Below are positions 1-9,183 of a stretch of 64,000 nt of DNA, one piece after another; within the stretch, counting starts at the first letter, position 1; each line of letters opens with the position of its first letter. A model generated the notes under the pieces. The model did not search any database and was not told the DNA's origin. It saw only the letters and a list, made by a program, of their open reading frames with translations. Position numbers and translations under genes: made by a program. The DNA is taken from the NCBI GenBank assembly GCA_018336195.1, contig JAGXQV010000144.1, positions 62,001-126,000 of the forward strand, written 5' to 3'. This DNA comes from Sulfuricella sp. Lineage in GTDB: Bacteria; Pseudomonadota; Gammaproteobacteria; Burkholderiales; Sulfuricellaceae.

Positions 1-62
1 ATGGCAAACATCACCGGCAATGCGTAAACGGCGATTTTCTGAACCAACGTCAGTTCGAGCAT
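1..62 (-). CDS. Site-2 protease family (M50) membrane peptidase, N-terminal fragment
   Basis: Only the first 20 codons lie in the window; the gene runs off the left edge. The fragment reads MLELTLVQKIAVYALPVMFA, a hydrophobic start typical of the YwhC-like M50 zinc metalloproteases, which normally continue into an HExxH motif in the next helix. That motif is outside the window, so the family call rests on the N-terminal match remembered from relatives and on context: in betaproteobacteria this gene often follows the PHP phosphatase and yciO. The ATG begins one base after the yciO stop codon, so the two are probably co-transcribed and translationally coupled. Confidence 0.6.
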   Translation of the reverse strand, partial: MLELTLVQKIAVYALPVMFA

Positions 63-63
63 C

Positions 64-690
64 TCATTCCAGTCCGAAAGCCCGCACGTCGCCTTTACCC
101 TGCCGCACCAACACGGGCACATCACCCGTCATGTCGATCACGGTCGACGAGACCACATCGCAATAACCGCCGTCTACCACCAGATCCACCTGGTGTTCCA
201 GCAGGTCGCGGATTTCGTAGGGATCGGAAAGCGGCACGTCTTCGCCCGGCATCTGCATGGTGGAACTCAGCATCGGCTCGCCAAGTTCAGCCAGCAAGGC
301 CTGAGTGACGGGGTGTTCGGGAACGCGCAGGCCGATGCTGCGACGCTTGGGATGCTGCAAACGCTTGGGAGTTTCCTTGGTCGCTTCCAGGATGAACGTG
401 TAACACCCCGGTGTCGCCGCCTTGAGCAGGCGGTATTGGCTATTGTCGACCTTGGCGTAGCGGGCGATTTCGGCGAGATCGCGGCACACCAAAGTCAGGA
501 AATGCTGGTCGTCGAGACGGCGAATGGCGCGAATACGTTCCTCCGCAGCCTTGCAGCCCGGCAGACAGCCCAACGCATAGCTGGCGTCGGTCGGATAGAC
601 GATCACTCCGCCGCCGCGCAGGATATCGACAATCTGGCGTATCAAGCGGGGTTGCGGGTTTTCAGGGTGGACAACGAATAGCTGAGCCAT
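64..690 (-). CDS. yciO: YciO, Sua5/YrdC-fold protein
   Basis: This 208-residue protein has the Sua5/YrdC/YciO fold, which binds ATP and, in TsaC/Sua5, makes threonylcarbamoyl-AMP for tRNA t6A37. It starts MAQLFVVHPENPQ and carries GGVIVYPTDASYALGC near residues 27-42, which matches E. coli YciO more closely than TsaC. YciO proteins are reported to have only weak synthase activity and their role is unsettled. The start was set at the ATG at 690; the open frame extends further upstream into non-conserved sequence. It sits between the PHP phosphatase gene, 52 bp upstream, and the M50 peptidase, the same pairing as E. coli rnm-yciO. Confidence 0.88.
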   Translation of the reverse strand: MAQLFVVHPENPQPRLIRQIVDILRGGGVIVYPTDASYALGCLPGCKAAEERIRAIRRLDDQHFLTLVCRDLAEIARYAKVDNSQYRLLKAATPGCYTFILEATKETPKRLQHPKRRSIGLRVPEHPVTQALLAELGEPMLSSTMQMPGEDVPLSDPYEIRDLLEHQVDLVVDGGYCDVVSSTVIDMTGDVPVLVRQGKGDVRAFGLE

Positions 691-742
691 AACCGATCTT
701 AGTTTCGAGCTTTGATTTTTGAAAAAGCCGGCAATCCCAACC

Positions 743-1585
743 TCAAAATTCGATTCCCCAGTCTTGCCACACCGGGCGGCAGGACGGCGGCAAATCGGGG
801 AGTTTGCCGAGTTCCAGGTAATTTTCTTCCGGACCGTGAAAATCCGAACCGCACGACGCCAGAAAATCGAATTCGCGGGCATATTCGGCGAATTCGGCAT
901 ATTGCTCGCGGCTATGGCTGCCGGACACCACCTCAATCGCCTCTCCGCCCGCGTCCTTGAAAGCTTCCAGCAAGGCCCGCAGGTTGCTCCTGCCCAGATC
1001 GTAACGCCCCGGGTGAGCCAAAACGGGAACCCCGCCGCTTTCCTTGATCCAGCCTATCGCCTCGTCGAACTCGGCCCACTGGTGCGGGACGTAGCCGGGT
1101 TTACCTTTGACAAGAAATTTCTTGAACACCGATTTAACGTCCTTGGCATGGCCTTTTTCAACCAGGTAACGGGCAAAGTGGGCGCGCCCGATCATGTTTT
1201 CGTTTTCAGCGTAGGCGTAAGCGCCCTCCAATGTGCCTGAAATACCGAATGCCTCCAGCGAAGCCGCCATCCTGGCGGCCCGTTCACCGCGACCGGCGCG
1301 AATCTGCGCCAACCCTTGGTAAAGGGCCGGACAAGCCGGGTCGATACGCAATCCGACCACATGAATGCTGCGATTGTTCCAGGTTGTGGAAATTTCGGTA
1401 CCATCGATCAAGACAATGCCGACTTCCGCGGCTGCCCGATGAGCTTCGGCCAGGCCGTTCACGTCATCGTGATCGGTCAGGGCAAACATCCGGATTCCTT
1501 GCGCGGCAGCCCGGAAAATCAGCTCTGTAGGTGTCAGCAGACCGTCGGAAGTAGTGGAGTGACTATGCAAGTCAACGAGTGACAA
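743..1585 (-). CDS. rnm: PHP-domain phosphatase / RNase AM (YciV) family
   Basis: The predicted 280-residue protein is a PHP-family metal-dependent phosphoesterase. Seen motifs are DLHSHSTTSDG at the N-terminus, LTDHDD about 30 residues later, LAHPGRYD in the middle and CGSDFHG near the C-terminus, the usual metal-binding histidines and aspartates. Characterised relatives are 3',5'-nucleoside bisphosphate phosphatase and the 5'-3' exonuclease RNase AM, which trims rRNA 5' ends. There is no in-frame ATG close to the conserved start. I chose a TTG at 1585 because conservation begins there and a good promoter lies just upstream. A longer frame to 2428 runs antisense through yciB and yciI and is not credible. 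Confidence 0.85.
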   Translation of the reverse strand: MSLVDLHSHSTTSDGLLTPTELIFRAAAQGIRMFALTDHDDVNGLAEAHRAAAEVGIVLIDGTEISTTWNNRSIHVVGLRIDPACPALYQGLAQIRAGRGERAARMAASLEAFGISGTLEGAYAYAENENMIGRAHFARYLVEKGHAKDVKSVFKKFLVKGKPGYVPHQWAEFDEAIGWIKESGGVPVLAHPGRYDLGRSNLRALLEAFKDAGGEAIEVVSGSHSREQYAEFAEYAREFDFLASCGSDFHGPEENYLELGKLPDLPPSCRPVWQDWGIEF

Positions 1586-1615
1586 TCGGGAGGCTCTATT
1601 GTTAAATGAGCCGGA

Positions 1616-1644
1616 ATCATAGCAAAATAACGCCTTTATTGAAA
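1616..1644 (-). promoter_or_regulatory. Predicted sigma-70 promoter for the PHP phosphatase gene
   Basis: On the minus strand TTTCAA (-35) and TATGAT (-10) are separated by 17 bp, and a TG extends the -10. The start site would fall near 1609, giving a leader of about 24 nt before the TTG start. This supports the short gene model. Confidence 0.4.
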
Positions 1645-1684
1645 ACGCGGCGGGATTTTCCCAATGTCGCGACTTAGGCACCCC

Positions 1685-2227
1685 ATGAAGTTTCTCTTCG
1701 ATCTGTTCCCGATTATCCTGTTTTTCATTGCGTATAAATTTTTTGGCATTTTCACGGCTACCGCTGTCGCAATCGGTGCGACGTTCGCCCAAATCGCCTG
1801 GGTCTGGCACCGCCACGGCAAGGTCGACAACATGCTGTGGGTAAGCCTCGGCCTGATCGTTTTCTTCGGCGGCGCCACGCTGATTTTCAAGAACCCCACC
1901 TTCATCAAGTGGAAGCCAACTGTCTTGTACTGGCTGTTCGCCGTAGTGTTGCTGGGCAGCCAACTCATCACCGGCAAGAACCTGATCAAGGCAATGATGA
2001 AAAAACAGGTGGAACTTCCAGAGATTGTGTGGAAGCAACTCAATCTGAGCTGGATCGGCTTTTTCACGGTGATGGGGGGCGTCAACTTGTACGTTGCCTA
2101 TAACTATCCCGAAGATACCTGGGTAAATTTCAAGTTGTTCGGCATACTCGGAATGATGTTGATATTCGTGCTCTTGCAAGGCGTATTGCTGTCCAAATAC
2201 ATCGACGAGAAAAAGGAGCCTGAATGA
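1685..2227 (+). CDS. yciB: YciB/IspZ inner-membrane septation protein A
   Basis: The 180-residue protein begins [14 protein letters not shown] and has five or so hydrophobic segments, the pattern of YciB (formerly IspZ), an inner-membrane protein linked to cell-envelope integrity and septation. Conserved stretches such as [14 protein letters not shown] and the late NFKLFG motif are visible. The ATG at 1685 was preferred over an in-frame ATG 21 bp upstream because family members begin MKFLFD. The stop codon overlaps the start of the downstream yciI gene (ATGA), so the two are translationally coupled. Confidence 0.9.
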   Translation: MKFLFDLFPIILFFIAYKFFGIFTATAVAIGATFAQIAWVWHRHGKVDNMLWVSLGLIVFFGGATLIFKNPTFIKWKPTVLYWLFAVVLLGSQLITGKNLIKAMMKKQVELPEIVWKQLNLSWIGFFTVMGGVNLYVAYNYPEDTWVNFKLFGILGMMLIFVLLQGVLLSKYIDEKKEPE

Positions 2228-2529
2228 TGCTCTACATGATCCACGCCGAAGACCTGCCCGGCACGTTGGAAAAGCGCCTCGCCGCCCGCCCCGCCCACCT
2301 GGAACGCTTACAGCACCTGCAACGCGAAGGCCGCTTGATGCTGGCCGGGCCGTTGCCCGCCATCGACAGTGCCGACCCCGGCCCCGCCGGTTTTTCCGGA
2401 AGTTTGGTGGTTGCGGAATTTTTTTCACTTGCCGATGCCCAAGCCTGGGTTGAAAACGATCCTTACGTCGCTGCCGGGGTGTATGCCAAAACCACGGTAA
2501 AACCCTTTAAAAAGGTCTTTCCGGCCTGA
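2224..2529 (+). CDS. YciI-like protein
   Basis: This 101-residue protein belongs to the YciI/YCII family of small ferredoxin-fold proteins. It shows the family's early histidine-aspartate region ([16 protein letters not shown]), a GPLPA stretch in the middle and a late [11 protein letters not shown] motif. The family is related to muconolactone isomerase-type folds, but no reaction is established for this branch. It overlaps yciB by four bases and is followed by a new promoter, so it probably closes the yciB transcript. Two consecutive ATG codons are possible starts. Confidence 0.85.
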   Translation: MMLYMIHAEDLPGTLEKRLAARPAHLERLQHLQREGRLMLAGPLPAIDSADPGPAGFSGSLVVAEFFSLADAQAWVENDPYVAAGVYAKTTVKPFKKVFPA

Positions 2530-2542
2530 GAAGGATTTACGC

Positions 2543-2566
2543 TATAATGGCGCGGTTTGCCATTAT
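2543..2566 (+). promoter_or_regulatory. Promoter -10 with overlapping inverted repeat, upstream of the parvulin gene
   Basis: A perfect TATAAT occupies 2543-2548; no good -35 is visible. An 8-bp perfect inverted repeat (ATAATGGC at 2544-2551 and GCCATTAT at 2559-2566, 7-base spacer) overlaps the -10 and the expected start site. It could be an operator or a 5' mRNA hairpin. Confidence 0.4.
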
Positions 2567-2637
2567 CACGATGGAAGCCTCGGTTTTCTAACAAAAATTT
2601 TTCAACCGTTATTTCTTTTTCAAGAGGAAAAACCTTA

Positions 2638-3483
2638 ATGCGCTCGATGAAAATTCGTCATGCCCTGCTCGGCCTGAGCAGCCTGGTTGCCATCACCGCC
2701 TGTAACGCCCAGGAACCTGCGAAAACGGCTCCTGCCGCTGCCGCACCTGCCGCCACCCCCGCCGCCAATACCGACAAGCCTCCCGTCGTGAACGGCGTGA
2801 CCATCCCTCAGGCACGCATCGACTTCCTGCTCAAGCAAGGCACTGCACAAGGCCAGCCTGACAATCCCCAATTGCGCCAGAACATCCGCGACAACCTGAT
2901 TGTTCAGGAAGTGATCTCTCAGGAAGCCGCCAAGAAAGGCTTGGAGAAGGATGGCGAGGTCGCCCTGCAAATCGACATGGCTCGCCAAAACGTGCTGGTC
3001 CGCGCCTATATTCAGGACTACCTGAAGAACAATCCCGTCTCCGACGACACACTTAAGGCCGAATACGACAAGATCAAGGCACAGATGGGCGACAAGGAAT
3101 ACAAGGCTCGTCACATCCTGGTCGAAAAGGAAGAAGAAGCCAAGGACATCATCGCCAAGCTGAAGAAAGGCGAGAAGTTCGAAAAACTGGCGGAAAAGTC
3201 CAAGGATCCGGGTTCCAAGGCCAATGGCGGCGATCTCGGCTGGGCACCGCCGGGCAACTACGTGAAGCCCTTCAGCGACGCCATGATCAAGCTGCATAAG
3301 GGTAAATTCACCACCGAACCCGTCAAATCGCAGTTCGGCTATCACGTCATCCAACTGGAAGACTCTCGCGATATGAAGGTTCCAGGCTTCGACGAGGTGA
3401 AGAACAACCTGCGCCAGCGCCTGCAACAACAGCAGATCGACAAGATGATTGCCGACCTGAAAGCCAAAGCCAAGATCAACTGA
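2638..3483 (+). CDS. Parvulin-type peptidyl-prolyl isomerase lipoprotein (PpiC/PrsA-like)
   Basis: The 281-residue precursor has a signal peptide ending in a lipobox-like ITAC (Cys22), so the mature protein is probably a lipoprotein facing the periplasm. An alanine/proline-rich linker follows, then a SurA_N-like helical region with repeated glutamine and lysine helices. A parvulin domain at about residues 153-245 carries ARHILV, the GGDLGW loop and FGYHVIQLED. Such enzymes help fold exported and outer-membrane proteins. The ATG at 2638 follows an AGAGGAAA ribosome site; an upstream in-frame ATG would put 27 extra residues before the signal peptide. The gene is monocistronic, with its own promoter and a strong terminator. 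Confidence 0.88.
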   Translation: MRSMKIRHALLGLSSLVAITACNAQEPAKTAPAAAAPAATPAANTDKPPVVNGVTIPQARIDFLLKQGTAQGQPDNPQLRQNIRDNLIVQEVISQEAAKKGLEKDGEVALQIDMARQNVLVRAYIQDYLKNNPVSDDTLKAEYDKIKAQMGDKEYKARHILVEKEEEAKDIIAKLKKGEKFEKLAEKSKDPGSKANGGDLGWAPPGNYVKPFSDAMIKLHKGKFTTEPVKSQFGYHVIQLEDSRDMKVPGFDEVKNNLRQRLQQQQIDKMIADLKAKAKIN

Positions 3484-3499
3484 TCGCGGCGATCCGCTC

Positions 3500-3539
3500 A
3501 GGCAATAAAAAAGGGGCTGTGGCCCCTTTTTTATTGCCT
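3500..3539. terminator. Bidirectional intrinsic terminator
   Basis: Perfect arms of about 18 bp (AGGCAATAAAAAAGGGGC and its complement) flank a short loop. An A-run and a T-run give U-tracts in both directions. It serves the parvulin gene on the plus strand and the EAL-HDOD gene that converges on it. Confidence 0.9.
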
Positions 3540-3555
3540 ATATCCGAGACGCTAC

Positions 3556-4779
3556 TCATATCCCCGGCAATTCCAGTGCTTCCGCCCAGCCTATCGCCTC
3601 GATATGGGCGCGATTGACATCCATCGGACGGATCCCCAATTTTTCCGCCAACTCGTCAATTTTGAGCAGATCGATCGTTTCACAAGACTCGGCCAATTCC
3701 AGGAATGCGCCAATGGTCCCTTCCTTATGCAGCAAGGCGGAAACGATGGCAGTCGAAACCTGGAGTTTCGCCAATATATTATCCAGCGAAGTACCGAACA
3801 TGACATCCAGCATTGACAGCATGCCGGCAATAAACAAGGTGTCATGTTTCATGCCAGGTTCGCGGGCCACCCCCAGCAGTTCCATAAAACGGCTGCGGGT
3901 CAGGATGCTCCGCACCATTGCCGGCGGGGCGGAGTTATCCTTGCAGGTGTAGATCAACAAAGCCACCCAGCGGTAAAGCTGGGAGTAGCCAATCATCGTA
4001 ACCGCCCCGGCAATGGATTTGATCTTGCTACCGGCACCGAAAGCCGCACAATTGACATAACCCAGCAATTTTACGACGAGCGCCGGGTCTTTCTTGAAAA
4101 CGGCTTCGATCTTCGCCAAGTCCTCATCGCTTTTCAGCATGTTCAGCAACAGGATGAGGCTTTCCTGGCTGGGCGAGATGGATTTTTCCTTGAGATTTTC
4201 CGGACGGTTGAAATAGTAGCCCTGAAAGAAATCGAACCCCAGTTCCAGGCAAAACTTGAAGGTATAACCATCCTCGATTTTCCTGGCGATGATTTGGACC
4301 GGGGATTTTTCGACGCGGCTGAAATTTGCCACCAGGGATTCGGAGTCCGTGTATTTCAGATCGAAATCGACGAAATTCGAACGTTCCAACAACGCCATTT
4401 CGTTCCCCGACAGGTCGTCGAGTCTGACGCATATGCCGATTTGCCGCTGCCGAAGGTTATCGAAACAGGCCAACAATTCTGGGGTGACATTGATCCTGCC
4501 GCGAATTTCCAGAACCACCCGTCCTGCTGGAAGCAGCGACAGGAAGTCCTGATCCATCAGCATTTCCGGGGAAACGATCAGGAAAACCAGTTTGCCCTCA
4601 AGAAGCCATTTCGAACCGAAATCGCTCAGCAAGCTGACCAGCACCATGGCGCTGGCTTTCAGTTCGCTATCGTATTTAGCCCGGGAGGAATCCGCACTTT
4701 CCCGGTAATACAACTCGTACCCGATGATCTGGCGAGATTTATCGAGTACCGGCTGCCTTCCAACAATTGCCAAGCTCAT
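3556..4779 (-). CDS. EAL-HDOD signalling protein (YuxH/CdgJ type)
   Basis: This 407-residue cytoplasmic protein joins an N-terminal EAL-like domain (about 1-195) to a C-terminal HDOD domain (about 205-400). The EAL signature is degenerate: YELYYR replaces the catalytic EAL/EVL stretch, and the metal-binding acidic residues of active phosphodiesterases are not evident. It is therefore more likely a c-di-GMP effector or scaffold than an enzyme. The HDOD part shows KDPALVVKLLGYVN and IAGAVTMIGYSQLYRWVALL, typical of the domain. Relatives such as Vibrio CdgJ influence motility. It is monocistronic, and a sigma-54-like site with phased repeats lies upstream. Confidence 0.85.
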   Translation of the reverse strand: MSLAIVGRQPVLDKSRQIIGYELYYRESADSSRAKYDSELKASAMVLVSLLSDFGSKWLLEGKLVFLIVSPEMLMDQDFLSLLPAGRVVLEIRGRINVTPELLACFDNLRQRQIGICVRLDDLSGNEMALLERSNFVDFDLKYTDSESLVANFSRVEKSPVQIIARKIEDGYTFKFCLELGFDFFQGYYFNRPENLKEKSISPSQESLILLLNMLKSDEDLAKIEAVFKKDPALVVKLLGYVNCAAFGAGSKIKSIAGAVTMIGYSQLYRWVALLIYTCKDNSAPPAMVRSILTRSRFMELLGVAREPGMKHDTLFIAGMLSMLDVMFGTSLDNILAKLQVSTAIVSALLHKEGTIGAFLELAESCETIDLLKIDELAEKLGIRPMDVNRAHIEAIGWAEALELPGI

Positions 4780-4889
4780 TTAATTTCACCGCCCCCCGAT
4801 ATGGAAACTTCCGTTTGGCATTCCTGCACGCCTCAAGCTTATGCGCGGCAGGCAACACCTCGATTCTTATCGAAGTACGGTAACAAAGC

Positions 4890-4905
4890 AGCCAGTCAAT
4901 TGCCA
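4890..4905 (-). promoter_or_regulatory. Candidate sigma-54 promoter for the EAL-HDOD gene
   Basis: The minus strand reads TGGCAATTGACTGGCT. GG and GC are exactly 10 bp apart as in -24/-12 promoters, with a full TGGCA at -24 and an imperfect -12. It lies about 110 bp before the start codon, rather far, so confidence is limited. Confidence 0.35.
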
Positions 4906-4931
4906 CTCACCAGGACTCACCGCTTCTCACC
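4906..4931 (-). repeat. Three GGTGAG direct repeats at 10-bp period
   Basis: CTCACC occurs on the plus strand at 4906-4911, 4916-4921 and 4926-4931, which is GGTGAG on the minus strand, spaced exactly one helical turn apart. The set sits directly upstream of the sigma-54-like site, where an activator could bind. The purL stop is 39 bp beyond the last repeat. Confidence 0.5.
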
Positions 4932-4969
4932 GGAAGTCCATCTCGGGTGGGTCAGCCTGATTTTTCTGT

Positions 4970-7900
4970 TTACCCCAGCCATTTGCGGGCATTGCGGAAC
5001 ATCCGCAGCCATGGACCGTCTTCATTCCACCGGGCAGGATGCCAGGAATGCTGCACGGCGCGGAAAACCCGTTCCGGGTGCGGCATCATGATGGTGAAAC
5101 GCCCGTCCGGCGTGGTCAAGCCGGTGATCCCCTGCGGCGAACCGTTGGGATTGGAGGGATAGGTTTCGCAGGGCTGGCCGAGGTTGTCGACGTAGCGCAA
5201 GGCCACCAGGGCCGCATTCATTTGCACGGTATCGCGGAACTCGGCGTAGCCTTCGCCGTGAGCTACCACGATGGGCATCCGGCTGCCGGCCATGCCGTCG
5301 AGGAAAATCGACGGACTGGCTGGTACTTCCACCATCACGAAACGCGCCTCGAACTGCTCCGACTTGTTGCGCACGAAATGCGGCCAATTCTGGGCGCCCG
5401 GAATGATCTCGTGGAGGTTACTCATCATTTGGCAGCCGTTGCACACCCCCAGAGCGAAGGTGTCGTTGCGCTGAAAGAAGGCTTCGAACTGCTCGCGGGC
5501 ACGCGGGTTGAATAGGATAGACTTGGCCCACCCTTCCCCTGCCCCCAGCACGTCGCCGTAGGAGAACCCGCCGCACGCCGCGAAGCCCTGGAAACCGTCG
5601 AGCGCGACGCGCCCGGCAATGATGTCGCTCATATGCACGTCAACCGCCTCGAAGCCGGCACGGTCGAAAGCGGCGGCCATTTCCACTTGGCCGTTGACCC
5701 CCTGTTCGCGCAGGATTGCGGCACGCGGGCGCTTGCCAGTGGCAATGAAGGGGGCCGCCACGTTCTCGTTGATATCGAATGTCAGTGTCGCCTGCAAGCC
5801 GGGATCACCGGCATTCAGAATACGCTCGAACTCCTGGCGGGCGCAGGCCGGATTGTCGCGCAGCGATTGCAGGTGGAAAGTAGTTTCCGACCAGGCGCGT
5901 TGCAACTCCACCCGGCTTGCGCCGAAAATTTCCGTCCCGTTACGCAGCACCGACAAACGGTCGACATCGTTGGTCGAACCAAGGACGTGCAACTCACCGC
6001 GTAGGTCGGCGGCAAAAAAGGCTTCCATCACCGCAGGGGTATCGCTACGACGCACTTGCAGCACTGCACCGAGTTCTTCGCTGAACAACACCCCGAAAAT
6101 CCGCTCCGTAAATCCCGAAGCCGGAATTACCGGCTCCTCGTCGCCGGCGTCGGTATCCGCGGAGATCCGTTCAATACACAGTTCATCGACTTCCACTGTC
6201 ACACCGAGGTGGCCGGCGAACATCATTTCGCACAAGGTCACGAACAACCCGCCGTCGGAACGATCATGATAGGCGAGCAACTTGCCTTCGGCATTGAGGC
6301 GCTGGATGGTCGCAAAGAAGGCTTTCAGTTGCGCCGGGCTATCCACATCCGGGGCCTGGTTGCCGATTTGCTTATATACCTGCGCCAGTGCCGAACCGCC
6401 CAGGCGATTCTTGCCGCGCCCCAGGTCGATAAGGATCAGGTCGGTTTCGCCGGCATCGCTGCGCAGTTGCGGGGTCAAGGTACGGCGTGCGTCGCTGCAT
6501 GGCGCGAAGGCGGAAATAATCAGAGACAGCGGTGCGGTCACGGCTTTCTTCTCACCGCCCTCTTCCCACACCGTCTTCATCGACATCGAATCCTTGCCGA
6601 CCGGGATGCTGATACCCAGTTGCGGACACAACTCCATCCCCACCGCACGCACCGTATCGTACAAAGCGGCATCTTCGCCGGGGTGCCCGGCGGGCGCCAT
6701 CCAGTTGGCGGACAGCTTCACGTCGCCGAGATCGGCAACGGGCGCGGCGGCGATGTTGGTCAATGCCTCGCCGATGGCCATTCGTCCCGACGCCGCCGGC
6801 TCGATCAGCGCCAACGGGGTGCGCTCGCCCATGGCGAAGGCCTCGCCGCGCGTTTCGTTGAAACCGGCCAGAGTCACGGCAACGTCGGCCACCGGGATCT
6901 GCCACGGCCCGACGAACTGGTCGCGGGCGGTCATGCCGCCCACGGTACGGTCGCCGATGGCGATCAGGAAAGTCTTGTCGGCCACTGTCGGCAAGTGCAG
7001 CACACGGAATGCCGCTTCTTTCAGATCGATGCCCGCCGCGCTGAACACCGGCAAGGCACGGCTGACGCGCGCCACGTTACGGGTCATCTTGGGCGGTTTA
7101 CCAAGCAGCACCGCCAACTCCATGTCGATGGGGCGATTGTTGAAATGGCTGTCTTCCAAGATCAGCCGCTGCTCCGCAGTGGCTTCGCCAACCACCGCGT
7201 AAGGACAGCGCTCGCGGGCGCACAGGGCGTCGAACAATTCCCGATGTTCCGCGCCGATGGCCAGCACGTAGCGCTCCTGCGCCTCGTTGCACCAGATTTG
7301 CATGGGCGACATGCCGGGTTCTTCGTTGTGCACAGCGCGCAGGTTGAAGTGCCCGCCGCAACCTGCGTCGTTGACCAATTCCGGCAGCGCGTTGGAAAGT
7401 CCACCCGCGCCAATGTCGTGAATCGACACGATGGGGTTGGCATCGCCCATCTGCCAGCAACGGTCGATGACTTCCTGGCAACGCCGCTGCATTTCGGGAT
7501 TGCCGCGCTGTACCGAATCGAAATCGAGGTTTTCGGCATTTGCCCCGGTATCCATGCTGGATGCCGCGCCGCCGCCCAGGCCGATCAGCATGGCCGGCCC
7601 GCCCAACTGGATAATCAGCGCACCCGGTGCGATCTTGTCTTTCATGGCATGGCGCGCCGAAATGTTGCCGACGCCGCCAGCCAGCATGATGGGCTTGTGG
7701 TAGCCGCGCACCTCGCCATCGACTTGTTCCTCGTAAGTGCGGAAATAGCCGGTCAGGTTGGGCCGCCCGAATTCGTTGTTGAAAGCCGCTCCACCGATGG
7801 GTCCTTCCAGCATGATCTGCAAGGCCGAGGCGATACGCCCCGGTTTGCCGTAATTGCCTTCCCAAGGTTGGGCAAATCCAGGGACATTCAGGTTGGACAC

Positions 7901-8911
7901 TGAAAAACCGGTCAATCCGGCTTTGGGCCGCGAGCCACGTCCGGTGGCTCCTTCATCGCGAATTTCCCCACCGGAACCGGTCGCAGCACCGGGAAACGGT
8001 GAAATGGCGGTGGGATGGTTGTGGGTTTCCACCTTCATCAGAATATGAGTTTCATCGGTCACGTAGCCATAGGACTGACCTGCGCCGGGGTAAAAGCGCC
8101 CGAACCTACCACCTTCGATGATCGAGGAATTGTCGCTATACGCTACCACTGTGCCGCGCGGGCTGAGTTGGTGGGTGTTGCGGATCATCGCGAACAGGGA
8201 TTTATCCTGCTGCTCGCCGTCGATCACCCACTCGGCATTGAAAATCTTGTGGCGGCAATGTTCGGAATTGGCCTGGGCAAACATCATCAACTCCACGTCG
8301 GTAGGATTGCGCCCGATGCGGGTGAAATTCTCCACCAGGTAGTCGATTTCATCGGGCGACAGGGCCATGCCCTTGGCGCGGTTCGCCGCTTCCAGCGCGG
8401 CTTTGCCGCCTGCCAGAACATCCACGCTATCGAGCGGCGCCGGCTCGAAATGGCGAAACAGCTTTTCCGCATCAGTCAGGCTGGCCAGCACGGTTTCCGT
8501 CATGCGGTCATGGATCAGCGGCAGCAACACGGCTTTTTCCGCAGCCGTCAGTGGTGTGCCATCCGACTTTTTCACGTAAAAAGCCATCCCGCGTTCCAAC
8601 CGGTTAATCAGCGCCAGCCCGCAATTGTGGGCAATGTCGGTCGCCTTCGACGACCACGGCGAAATCGTCCCGAGGCGCGGCGCAACCAGCAGCAATTCGC
8701 CGTCCGGCGCTTCGAGTGGGCTGGCGGGACCGTAGGTAAGAATTTTCGCCAGAATGTCGCTTCCCGCAGCGGTCAGTTCGCGGCTGGTTTCGGCGAAATG
8801 CCAGTATTCGGCGTGAAGGTGGGAAATTCTCGGCACATCGGCTTGCAGCGCCTGTTGGAGTTTTTCGAGACGGAAGGAGGAAAGGGCGTTGCCGCCGCGC
8901 AGCTTGAGCAT
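4970..8911 (-). CDS. purL: Phosphoribosylformylglycinamidine synthase
   Basis: The 1313-residue enzyme converts FGAR, glutamine and ATP to FGAM in purine synthesis. It is the large single-chain form of gammaproteobacteria and betaproteobacteria. Visible features are the N-terminal PurS-like domain, the ATP-binding synthetase core with [19 protein letters not shown], the glycine-rich [13 protein letters not shown], and a C-terminal class I glutamine amidotransferase. The amidotransferase nucleophile is in GVCNGCQ (Cys near 1157) and the His/Glu pair is in PHPERVFR (near 1278-1280). The ATG at 8911 gives the family start [11 protein letters not shown]; 63 further upstream codons in frame lack conservation. 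Length is close to E. coli PurL. It is divergent from nnr across 272 bp. Confidence 0.97.
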   Translation of the reverse strand: MLKLRGGNALSSFRLEKLQQALQADVPRISHLHAEYWHFAETSRELTAAGSDILAKILTYGPASPLEAPDGELLLVAPRLGTISPWSSKATDIAHNCGLALINRLERGMAFYVKKSDGTPLTAAEKAVLLPLIHDRMTETVLASLTDAEKLFRHFEPAPLDSVDVLAGGKAALEAANRAKGMALSPDEIDYLVENFTRIGRNPTDVELMMFAQANSEHCRHKIFNAEWVIDGEQQDKSLFAMIRNTHQLSPRGTVVAYSDNSSIIEGGRFGRFYPGAGQSYGYVTDETHILMKVETHNHPTAISPFPGAATGSGGEIRDEGATGRGSRPKAGLTGFSVSNLNVPGFAQPWEGNYGKPGRIASALQIMLEGPIGGAAFNNEFGRPNLTGYFRTYEEQVDGEVRGYHKPIMLAGGVGNISARHAMKDKIAPGALIIQLGGPAMLIGLGGGAASSMDTGANAENLDFDSVQRGNPEMQRRCQEVIDRCWQMGDANPIVSIHDIGAGGLSNALPELVNDAGCGGHFNLRAVHNEEPGMSPMQIWCNEAQERYVLAIGAEHRELFDALCARERCPYAVVGEATAEQRLILEDSHFNNRPIDMELAVLLGKPPKMTRNVARVSRALPVFSAAGIDLKEAAFRVLHLPTVADKTFLIAIGDRTVGGMTARDQFVGPWQIPVADVAVTLAGFNETRGEAFAMGERTPLALIEPAASGRMAIGEALTNIAAAPVADLGDVKLSANWMAPAGHPGEDAALYDTVRAVGMELCPQLGISIPVGKDSMSMKTVWEEGGEKKAVTAPLSLIISAFAPCSDARRTLTPQLRSDAGETDLILIDLGRGKNRLGGSALAQVYKQIGNQAPDVDSPAQLKAFFATIQRLNAEGKLLAYHDRSDGGLFVTLCEMMFAGHLGVTVEVDELCIERISADTDAGDEEPVIPASGFTERIFGVLFSEELGAVLQVRRSDTPAVMEAFFAADLRGELHVLGSTNDVDRLSVLRNGTEIFGASRVELQRAWSETTFHLQSLRDNPACARQEFERILNAGDPGLQATLTFDINENVAAPFIATGKRPRAAILREQGVNGQVEMAAAFDRAGFEAVDVHMSDIIAGRVALDGFQGFAACGGFSYGDVLGAGEGWAKSILFNPRAREQFEAFFQRNDTFALGVCNGCQMMSNLHEIIPGAQNWPHFVRNKSEQFEARFVMVEVPASPSIFLDGMAGSRMPIVVAHGEGYAEFRDTVQMNAALVALRYVDNLGQPCETYPSNPNGSPQGITGLTTPDGRFTIMMPHPERVFRAVQHSWHPARWNEDGPWLRMFRNARKWLG

Positions 8912-8946
8912 GAGAAAACCCACAAAATCAGGAAAAGGAAGGCGTA

Positions 8947-8952
8947 ATGATA
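8947..8952 (-). promoter_or_regulatory. Possible -10 element for purL
   Basis: TATCAT on the minus strand lies 35 bp before the purL ATG, in GCGCTATCATTACG. No convincing -35 and no recognisable PurR-type palindrome were seen in the 272-bp gap between purL and nnr. Confidence 0.25.
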
Positions 8953-9183
8953 GCGCAAAAGGCCTTCGCCCGGATGAGGCAAGCGCCCAAGCGCAGGGCA
9001 ATCGTCCCAGCGTTTCGGCAAACTCGACAGGTTCGGTTACGCTCTGCCAAGTTCGCCCACTTGCGAAAAAATCGCCATTGCGTCCATTGCCTTCAAGCAT
9101 TGCCAGGAAGGCGGCAAGGCAACGATTGGTTTCCCCTCCCGCCGGTGTTGTCGCAACGCAGCCTTTGGCGCATGATTTAACCT

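Noticed and set aside
743-2428. 561-codon open frame including the PHP phosphatase
   Set aside because: Homology and the promoter support a start at 1585; the upstream part is antisense to yciB and yciI.
3844-5091. 415-codon open frame opposite the EAL-HDOD gene
   Set aside because: It spans the antisense of a clear gene and crosses into purL; no family features.
6056-7903. 615-codon open frame antisense to purL
   Set aside because: It is a shadow of purL with no recognisable motif.
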